Assembly (NCBI GenBank): GCA_034428935.1
Contig: DAOUHB010000093.1
Location: forward strand, 1 to 22,543
From: JAAYZQ01 sp034428935
Lineage (GTDB): Bacteria > Chloroflexota > Anaerolineae > JAAYZQ01
Length of the DNA stretch: 22,543 bases
Direction: 5' to 3'
The notes beneath the pieces were generated by a model, which saw only the letters and a program-made list of their open reading frames with translations, ran no database searches and was not told the origin of the DNA. Position 1 is the stretch's first letter, and each line of letters begins with the position of its first letter. A program made the position numbers and the translations under genes. This document shows positions 6,429 through 12,181 of the stretch, one piece after another.

Positions 6429-7159
6429 TCCACGCCCGCCGACTGGAAGGGGCCGCAGCCGCGCCCGTGGGCGAGCGCCTGGGCACCGCCGGCCACCTGG
6501 TCATCCTGGCCTGGTCGCTGGCCATGGTCATGCTCGTCCCCGCGGAGCGGATCTACCTGGCGGCCATCGCCTGCCTGGGAGCGGCCGCGCTGGCCTATCC
6601 CCTCTCGCTGCGACGTCTGCTGCGCCCCCGATGGCTGCTGCTCCTTGGCCTGCTGGCGCTGCCGCCCATGTTTCTGCTGGGCGAGCCTGAGGGCCCGGCC
6701 CTCAGCGTCGGCCTGACGGCCGCCGGCGTCGCGGCGGGCCTGCAGATTGCGGTGCGGTTCGTGGTCGTCATCGTGGCGGTGGACGGTTTCACCGCGGCCG
6801 TGGACGTGGCGGCCATCGCCGGCCTGCTGGAGCGGGTGGGGCTCAAGGGGCTGGGCTTTTCCATGGGCGTGGCGCTGAATCTCCTGCCCGCGTTGCAGCG
6901 GTCGGCCAGCAACGCCTGGCACAGCCTGTGGATGCGGGGCGGGCTGCGGCGGCAGCGGCTGCGGGCGGCCAAGCTCTTGCTGGTGACGGTGGTGAGCAAC
7001 GCCCTGCGCCACGGCGAAGAGATCGCCCTGGCGGCCGAGGCCCGCGCCTTTTCGCCCGACTGCGCCCGGCCCTTGCCGGTGCGCTCGGGCCGCCTGGACT
7101 GGATGGTCGCGGCCCTGGCCTCGATCTGCTTGCTGGCGTTTTGTGTCGTGCGCCTGTAG
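6425..7159 (+). CDS. ecfT: ECF transporter transmembrane (T) component
   Basis: This 244-residue membrane protein of the CbiQ/EcfT family has four to six predicted helices and a long cytoplasmic coupling region. EcfT proteins carry two Ala-Arg-Gly-type motifs that touch the ATPases. Here they appear as WMRGG at about 169-173 and EARAF at about 205-209, so the second has Ala where Gly is usual. The start ATG shares four bases with the lipoprotein stop. With the fused ATPase and the S-like protein it completes an ECF transporter. The arrangement of all subunits in one run of genes suggests a dedicated (group I) system rather than a shared module. Confidence 0.85.
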   Translation: MIHARRLEGAAAAPVGERLGTAGHLVILAWSLAMVMLVPAERIYLAAIACLGAAALAYPLSLRRLLRPRWLLLLGLLALPPMFLLGEPEGPALSVGLTAAGVAAGLQIAVRFVVVIVAVDGFTAAVDVAAIAGLLERVGLKGLGFSMGVALNLLPALQRSASNAWHSLWMRGGLRRQRLRAAKLLLVTVVSNALRHGEEIALAAEARAFSPDCARPLPVRSGRLDWMVAALASICLLAFCVVRL

Positions 7160-7168
7160 TGGTAGAAT
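7141..7168 (+). promoter_or_regulatory. Possible internal promoter before mobB-moeA
   Basis: TAGAAT at 7163-7168 is close to the -10 consensus and is preceded by TGG, an extended -10 pattern. A weak -35, TTGTGT, lies 16 bases upstream at 7141-7146. It overlaps the end of ecfT and could give the cofactor gene some expression independent of the leader attenuator. Confidence 0.35.
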
Positions 7169-7201
7169 GGGGAGAACCGTGAAACCATCCCAAGGTGTGC
7201 G

Positions 7202-8956
7202 ATGAAAATTCCAATTGTAACGTTTGTCGGCCGGTCGGGCGCGGGCAAGACGACCCTGCTGGTCAAGCTCATCGCCGAGCTGCGGCGGCGCGGCTACCGC
7301 GTGGCGACGATAAAGCACCACTCTCACAACGGCTTTGATATCGACCAGCCGGGCAAGGATAGCTGGCGCCACGCCCGGGCGGGCAGCGAGCACGTCATCG
7401 TCGCCGCCCCCGACAAGATGGCCACTTACCGCATCCTCGACCACGAGCTCAGCCTGGGCGAGCTGGCGGCGACCATCTCGGGCGTGGATCTCGTCCTCGT
7501 AGAGGGCTACAAGCAGGCCGAGCTGCCCACCTTCGAGGTGGTCCGCGCTGCCAACAGCCTCGATCTCGTGGCCCGGCCCGAGTACCGCTTTGCCGTCGCC
7601 ACGGACACCCCCCTGGATCTGCCCGTGCCCCAGTACGGCCTGGACGACATCCAGGGCATCGCCGACTGCATCGAAGGTCGCTTTCTGCAGCGGGAGCGGG
7701 GCGTGCGCCGCGACAACGCGAGGAGCGGCATCTCGTATGCCCAGGCGCTGGAGACGACGCTGGGATACGTCGAGCCCCTGGGGGTCGAGACGGTCGACCT
7801 GGCCCAGGCCTGCGGGCGCGTCGTCGCCCGGGACCTGGACGCCCTGGTCGACTCGCCCTCGGTGGATGCCTCGCTGAAGGACGGTTACGCGGTTCTCTCC
7901 AGGGACATCGCCGGGGCGCGTGCCGCGTCGCCGGTGCGGCTGCGCCTGGCCGGCGTGGCCGCGGCGGGCCACCACTGCGCGGAGGGCGTGCAGCCGGGCA
8001 CCGCCGTGCGCGTCCTGACCGGCGCGCCCATTCCCCGCGAAGCGGAGGCGGTCGTTTCGGCCGAGTTTGCCTCCGACGACGGCCAGGTCGTCACCATCGT
8101 GAACGACGCCGAGCCCGGTCGCAATATCCTGGCGCGGGGCAGCGACGTGGCCATGGGTGAGACGGTGGTCGCCGCCGGCACCGTGCTGCGTCCGGTGACC
8201 GTGGGGCTGCTGGCGGCCGCAGGCCATGCCCGGGTGCCCGTCTATCGCCGCCCCCGGGTGGCCATCCTGGCAACGGGCGACGAGGTGGTCGCGCCCGGCA
8301 CGCCCCTGGCGCCGGGCAAGCTCTATGCCAGCAACGTGGCGACCCTGGCGGCCTGGTGTTCCAGCGCGGGCCTGGCCGTCACGACGCGCATCCTGCCCGA
8401 CGCCCGCGATGCCATCCTGGCCGGGCTCCAGGAGAGCCTGGCCGAGCACGACGCCATCCTGACCAGTGGTGGCGCGTGGAACAGCGATCGGGACCTGGTG
8501 GTGCGCCTGCTGGACGAGCTGGGCTGGCACAAGCATTATCACCGCGTGCGCATGGGGCCCGGCAAGGCCGTGGCCTTTGGGCTGTGGCAGGGCAAGCCGG
8601 TCTTTTGCCTGCCCGGCGGACCGCCCTCCAACCACATGGCCTTTCTGCAACTGGCCCTGCCTGGCCTGGGACGCCTGGAGGGCCGGACCCGGCCCGGGCT
8701 GCCCGTCCAGGTGGCGCGCCTGGCCCGGGGGGTGCAGGGACAGTTGGAGTGGACGCAGTTCATCCACGGCCGCCTGGAGCGCAGCGCCGAGGGGTTGATC
8801 GTTCACCCCATGCGCCTGAAAAGCCGCCTGCAAGAAATGGCCGGCACCGAGGCCATTGTCAAGGTCCCCGAAGGGGTGGAGCAGATCCCCGAGGGCACCG
8901 TGATCGAGGTCCAGCTCCTGGGCCCGCTGGACATGCGCAGCGGCGGCGGTTTCTAG
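7202..8956 (+). CDS. MobB-MoeA fusion, molybdenum (or tungsten) cofactor synthesis
   Basis: This 584-residue protein joins two cofactor-assembly domains. Residues 1 to about 165 are MobB-like, a GTP-binding adaptor for guanine-dinucleotide cofactor, with Walker A GRSGAGKT at 10-17, TIKHH at 36-40 and EGYK at 101-104. Residues from about 178 to the end are MoeA-like, the enzyme that inserts metal into adenylylated molybdopterin, with LTGAPIP at 272-278, TGDE at 358-361 and MGPGKAVAFG near 451. Several MoeA motifs are unusual: LKDGYA replaces the common AMDGYA, SGGAWNSDRD replaces SGGVSVG-type, and PGGPPS replaces PGNPVS. The catalytic-type aspartates within these motifs remain. The gene starts 42 bases after ecfT, with AAGGTG as likely ribosome site. 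The context links the preceding transporter with molybdenum or tungsten metabolism. Confidence 0.9.
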   Translation: MKIPIVTFVGRSGAGKTTLLVKLIAELRRRGYRVATIKHHSHNGFDIDQPGKDSWRHARAGSEHVIVAAPDKMATYRILDHELSLGELAATISGVDLVLVEGYKQAELPTFEVVRAANSLDLVARPEYRFAVATDTPLDLPVPQYGLDDIQGIADCIEGRFLQRERGVRRDNARSGISYAQALETTLGYVEPLGVETVDLAQACGRVVARDLDALVDSPSVDASLKDGYAVLSRDIAGARAASPVRLRLAGVAAAGHHCAEGVQPGTAVRVLTGAPIPREAEAVVSAEFASDDGQVVTIVNDAEPGRNILARGSDVAMGETVVAAGTVLRPVTVGLLAAAGHARVPVYRRPRVAILATGDEVVAPGTPLAPGKLYASNVATLAAWCSSAGLAVTTRILPDARDAILAGLQESLAEHDAILTSGGAWNSDRDLVVRLLDELGWHKHYHRVRMGPGKAVAFGLWQGKPVFCLPGGPPSNHMAFLQLALPGLGRLEGRTRPGLPVQVARLARGVQGQLEWTQFIHGRLERSAEGLIVHPMRLKSRLQEMAGTEAIVKVPEGVEQIPEGTVIEVQLLGPLDMRSGGGF

Positions 8957-9152
8957 CAGGTTGTCGGAGAGGTGTGTGTACGTTCGTAGTGGGCGATTTA
9001 TCGCCCAAGAACCGCGCTGAAGCGCGCCGAACAACCGCGCTGAAGCGCGCACTACGAACGACAGGTTGTCGGAGAGGTGTGTGTACGTTCGTAGTGGGCG
9101 ATTTATCGCCCAAGAACCGCGCTGAAGCGCGCACTACGAACGGGCTCTCCGA
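8957..9152. repeat. Tandem nested-palindrome repeat (REP/MITE-like)
   Basis: A 71-base sequence at 8957-9027 recurs exactly at 9062-9132. Each copy forms a nested structure. An outer inverted repeat CGTTCGTAGTG/CACTACGAACG (8981-8991 with 9050-9060; 9086-9096 with 9132-9142) encloses two hairpins, GGGCGA-TTTA-TCGCCC and GCGC-TGAA-GCGC. The first copy has an extra internal hairpin unit, so the 18-mer beginning AACCGCGCTGAA occurs three times (9010, 9033, 9115). The second copy is also flanked by TCGGAGAG (9069-9076) and CTCTCCGA (9145-9152). No coding gene lies here; the rest of the gap to 9263 holds only the terminator. Confidence 0.9.
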
Positions 9153-9198
9153 TAGGCTCCTAGCGCCTGACCGCGAACTCGAGACCGCGAAAATGAAC

Positions 9199-9231
9199 AA
9201 GGTGCAGCTCCCCGCGAGCTGCACCTTTTTT
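9199..9231 (+). terminator. Strong rho-independent terminator ending the ECF/mobB-moeA operon
   Basis: AAGGTGCAGCTC (9199-9210) and GAGCTGCACCTT (9216-9227) form a perfect twelve-base stem with loop CCCGC, followed by a run of T to 9231. It also stands at the end of the convergent hpt operon. There the downstream strand has only a weak T-rich tail, so it may be partly bidirectional. Confidence 0.93.
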
Positions 9232-9263
9232 GCTGTCCGCCTGTATGGGCGCCGGCCCGGCGC

Positions 9264-9818
9264 TCAGTCGGGCAGGCCCCCGTAGTACTCTTTTTTCAGC
9301 ACGGCCACAAATGGCAGGTTACGAAACTTCTCGTCAAAGTCCAGTCCATAGCCCAGGACGAACTCGTCGGGGATGTCGAACCCCACGTAGTCCAGCGTCA
9401 CTTCCACCGTGCGGCGGCTGGGCTTGTTGAGGAGGGTGCACACACGCAGGCTGGCCGGGCCCCGGGCGCGGAACAGGCGCAGCAGGTAGTCCATGGTCTG
9501 CCCCGTGTCCACGATGTCCTCGACGATGAGCACGTCCCGCCCGGCGATGTCGGTCTTCAGGTCGAGGATCAGGCGCACCGCGCCGGTGCTCTCCCGCTGG
9601 CCGGAGCCGTAGCTGGAGATGGCCATAAAGTCGATCTCGTGGGGAACCGTGATGTGGCGCATCAGGTCGGTCAAGAAGGTCACGCCGCCCTTGAGGATGC
9701 AGATCAGGACCAGGTCCTTGCCCTCATAGTCCGCCGACAGGGTCTCACCCAGCTCGGCGATGCGCCGCCCCAGGCTCTCCGCACTTACCAGGATACGATC
9801 GACGACGTCTGCGTGCAT
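9264..9818 (-). CDS. hpt: Hypoxanthine phosphoribosyltransferase
   Basis: This 184-residue protein is the usual length for bacterial HPRT, which converts hypoxanthine or guanine plus PRPP to IMP or GMP in purine salvage. It has the LKGG loop at about 42-45, the PRPP-binding motif VLIVEDIVDTGQT at 96-108, and a C-terminal VGFDIPDEFVLGYGLDFDE segment typical of the family. The start ATG at 9818 is preceded by GGAAGGG. It lies 21 bases after the baeRF-like gene and is probably expressed from the promoter at 10339-10368. The gene ends close to the convergent terminator at 9199-9231. Cytosolic; no unusual residues were seen. Confidence 0.95.
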   Translation of the reverse strand: MHADVVDRILVSAESLGRRIAELGETLSADYEGKDLVLICILKGGVTFLTDLMRHITVPHEIDFMAISSYGSGQRESTGAVRLILDLKTDIAGRDVLIVEDIVDTGQTMDYLLRLFRARGPASLRVCTLLNKPSRRTVEVTLDYVGFDIPDEFVLGYGLDFDEKFRNLPFVAVLKKEYYGGLPD

Positions 9819-9839
9819 GGGTCCCTTCCGTGAGGGTTA

Positions 9840-10268
9840 TTATCTGATCAGCTCGCCGCGGCGCAGTTTCCGCAGGCTCCCCCTTCGGCGCCAGGTCGAG
9901 CGGGCCACAGACCGGAGGGGGTCCAGGTCGAATCGTGGCCCGATGGAGACACGGTTGGGAACCGGCTCCGGCAGGGGGTAGGCCCGCCAGAAAAGCTCGG
10001 CGGCGCAGGAAAAGATGGCCAGCCCCGGCTGCCGTCGGTGTCCATTGGTCTTCAGGTAGAGGCTGACGATCTCGATGTCTTCCTGGATGGCTTTGCGACA
10101 GTCACTTCGGGCGCCACATTCTTCCAGGCGGGCGCGTGCCTGGCGCAAGAATTCTTCGTAAGCGGCTTGTCTATGTTGGGGGGTATCCAGTTGTAGATAA
10201 GCGCTCAAAACTACATGCCCATGGCCGTTAAACGACTCGAGCAGTTCCAGGTCTCTCTCCGGGATCAA
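9840..10268 (-). CDS. N-terminal-only baeRF (release-factor-like) protein, probably truncated
   Basis: This 142-residue protein resembles the N-terminal domain of bacterial archaeo-eukaryotic release-factor homologues (baeRF). Family-like segments are VVLSAYLQLDT near residues 19-29 and the strand LAIFSCAAELFWRAYPLP near 83-100. Full-length family members are usually about 350-400 residues. Here the chain leaves the family pattern after GPRFDLDPL, around 117, and ends in a short Arg-rich tail. The central and C-terminal domains are missing, and only 21 bases remain before hpt, so a deletion is likely rather than a frameshift. The TTG start at 10268 has a strong GGAGGT five bases upstream, and a near-consensus promoter precedes it. 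It may therefore be expressed as a single-domain protein or act merely as the leader cistron of hpt. Confidence 0.65.
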   Translation of the reverse strand: MIPERDLELLESFNGHGHVVLSAYLQLDTPQHRQAAYEEFLRQARARLEECGARSDCRKAIQEDIEIVSLYLKTNGHRRQPGLAIFSCAAELFWRAYPLPEPVPNRVSIGPRFDLDPLRSVARSTWRRRGSLRKLRRGELIR

Positions 10269-10338
10269 CGGAACCTCCGCGTATGTTCCTGCTAATCAAG
10301 GGCCGTTGCAGCAAAGGTACGTGACAGGCAGCGTTGAA

Positions 10339-10368
10339 AGTATAGCATAGCGGCGGAAGGAGTGTCAA
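10339..10368 (-). promoter_or_regulatory. Near-consensus sigma-70 promoter for the baeRF-hpt operon
   Basis: On the minus strand TTGACA (10368-10363) is followed after 18 bases by TATACT (10344-10339), with TGC directly before it, an extended -10. Transcription would begin near 10332, about 65 bases before the TTG start. Confidence 0.75.
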
Positions 10369-10441
10369 ATTGGGAGAGAGGGTTGGCGGTCTGGCCCGGC
10401 AAGCCGGGGACCGGGACCGGTGCCCTTGCAGCTCCGGCGCT

Positions 10442-12181
10442 TCACGGCGCCTGCTGCTGGACGACTGGCAGGTAGGCCCGGTGCCCCATGACGTACAAAA
10501 AGTGGGCGCTGAAGGCGCCCAAGTGGCCCTCGGCGTCGCGGCCGCGCAGGTAAAGGACGTGGCGGCCGGGCTCCAGGCCGGCGGTGGACAGGCTGGCCCA
10601 CACCTCCTCGACGCTGGCATCAAAGGCGCCGTCCAGCGGCAGCAGGGGCTGCGCGGCGGGTGTCGCGCCCTGGACCCAGGGCGGCAGGTCCACGTACAGC
10701 TCGCCCCCGGCGATGTTCTGCGTGGGCTCGTTGCCGCCCAGGGTGCTGTAGCGCGTGTCGTCCAGCGTGGCCCGCACCTGGATGGTGGCATCCACGCCGA
10801 CCACCGCCGGCAGGAGCGCCAGGTCCCGGACGTCGGGGCCGGCCGGCGCCTGGTAGGGCGTGCGGGCGACCTTGGCGGCATAGAGCAGGGCAGGGAGATT
10901 GCCGGGCAGGATCGTATCCTCGAAATAGCCGCACTCCTCGAAAAACTTGGTGCCGACCTCGAAGGTAAAGGCGGCCAGGCCCAGGTCGCCATAGGCGAAA
11001 TCGTCCGTCGTGCCGTCTGTCGGGTAGAGGTCCGAGGCCTGCTGCGGAACGGCGCCGTTCCAATAGGCCATCTTGCGCCCCAACGTCTCTAGCGCCGTGC
11101 CGTTGGGTGCCACGGTGTAGTCAAAGCCCCAGGGCCAGAGCACCAGGTCGCCGTGACTGTGCAGGTCGACAAAGACGCCCGTGGCGTCGGCGGGTGCCGG
11201 AGCGTCCAGGTCGGGCGGGCGCTGGTCAGGGAACTCGGCGCGCAGGTAGTCCTGCACGGCCGCCGTCTCTGGCTCCGAAGCCGGGCCCGGCCCATGGTAG
11301 ACCTCGCTGCACGGGTAGGCGCTCGATCCGCCGCAGCAGTCCCAGCGAAAGGCAAAATTGCGGTTCAGGTCCACTCCCCAGAGGGTCGGATTGGTGCAGC
11401 CGTCGTCCGAGTCGGTGTTCTTGCGCCATAGGTCGCCTGCTTCGGCCATCTTGCGGCCGTCGGGATTGCCCTGGAGCATCAGGTGGATCTCGTGGTGGTC
11501 CAGCAGCCAGGTGACGTCGGCGTCCAGGCCGTAGCTGCCCACCAGGTACTCGGCAAAGCGGGTTGCCAGCTCGGCCGGGGCATATTCCCGGGCATGGATG
11601 GAGGCCAGCACAAAGAGCTTGGGCTTCGGGCCGGGCAGTTGGCTGTTGGTCAGGCGCAGCACCCACAGGTCATAGCCCGGGGCGCCGCCGGGCTGCTGCT
11701 TTTCCCACGAGTCGCCGACGTCGATCCATGTCGCCAGGTCCGGGTGGGCGGCGGCCAGCGCCGCGGCCGAGGCATAGGTCTCTTCTACGGTGCGGTAGCA
11801 GGGAAAGCCGGGAATGCCGGCCACCTGCCCTTCCAACGCGACGCGGGGCGCAAGCAGCTCGGCCGTCCGGGCGGCATCCACCTCCAGGCGAAAGCCGAGG
11901 TCAAGGAGGGCCCGGATCTCTCGCGGGCCGCCGGCGGCCAGCAGCCAGCCTTCGTCGTGGTGCACCTCCCACGGCTCCAGGACGGCGGCCAGCGAAGCGA
12001 CCATTCGCCGGTCGTCATAATAGGCGCGCACCACCCACGGCCCTCCCTCCTCCGTCGACAGATCGCCCGGCAGGTCGGGTGGCTGCCCGCCGGCAGCCGG
12101 GGCCCCGGGGGCAAGGGTAGCGAGGAGCAGGACGGCCGCCAGGAGCAGAATCAGAGATGGCCGGACGGTGGTCGCCATCAT
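10442..12181 (-). CDS. Secreted M14 zinc carboxypeptidase
   Basis: This 579-residue protein has a signal peptide (about residues 1-30) and an M14 metallocarboxypeptidase domain. Zinc ligands are H196 and E199 in HAREY and a histidine of the DLHSHG segment (341 or 343). Substrate-binding and family motifs NPDGR (239-243) and DLNRNFAFRW (271-280) are present. The catalytic Glu is probably E408 in FTFEVG. It should trim C-terminal residues from peptides outside the cell. After about residue 440 comes an Ig-like domain, ending in AYLPVVQQQAP, similar to the end of the neighbouring subtilase. The start overlaps the subtilase stop by four bases (ATGA); a second ATG follows directly. The two proteases are thus probably made together for extracellular protein breakdown. 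Confidence 0.92.
   Translation of the reverse strand: MMATTVRPSLILLLAAVLLLATLAPGAPAAGGQPPDLPGDLSTEEGGPWVVRAYYDDRRMVASLAAVLEPWEVHHDEGWLLAAGGPREIRALLDLGFRLEVDAARTAELLAPRVALEGQVAGIPGFPCYRTVEETYASAAALAAAHPDLATWIDVGDSWEKQQPGGAPGYDLWVLRLTNSQLPGPKPKLFVLASIHAREYAPAELATRFAEYLVGSYGLDADVTWLLDHHEIHLMLQGNPDGRKMAEAGDLWRKNTDSDDGCTNPTLWGVDLNRNFAFRWDCCGGSSAYPCSEVYHGPGPASEPETAAVQDYLRAEFPDQRPPDLDAPAPADATGVFVDLHSHGDLVLWPWGFDYTVAPNGTALETLGRKMAYWNGAVPQQASDLYPTDGTTDDFAYGDLGLAAFTFEVGTKFFEECGYFEDTILPGNLPALLYAAKVARTPYQAPAGPDVRDLALLPAVVGVDATIQVRATLDDTRYSTLGGNEPTQNIAGGELYVDLPPWVQGATPAAQPLLPLDGAFDASVEEVWASLSTAGLEPGRHVLYLRGRDAEGHLGAFSAHFLYVMGHRAYLPVVQQQAP

Noticed and set aside
6311..9052. 913-codon open frame on the minus strand
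   Set aside because: It is antisense to the lipoprotein, ecfT and mobB-moeA genes, which have clear motifs. Its own translation has no recognisable domain.
8957..9152. CRISPR array
   Set aside because: There are only two long copies with internal palindromes and no regular short repeats with unique spacers. No cas gene is nearby.
10395..10408. Terminator for the M14 gene (CCCGGC-AA-GCCGGG)
   Set aside because: The stem is six bases with a two-base loop and no U-tract. It is too weak to call.
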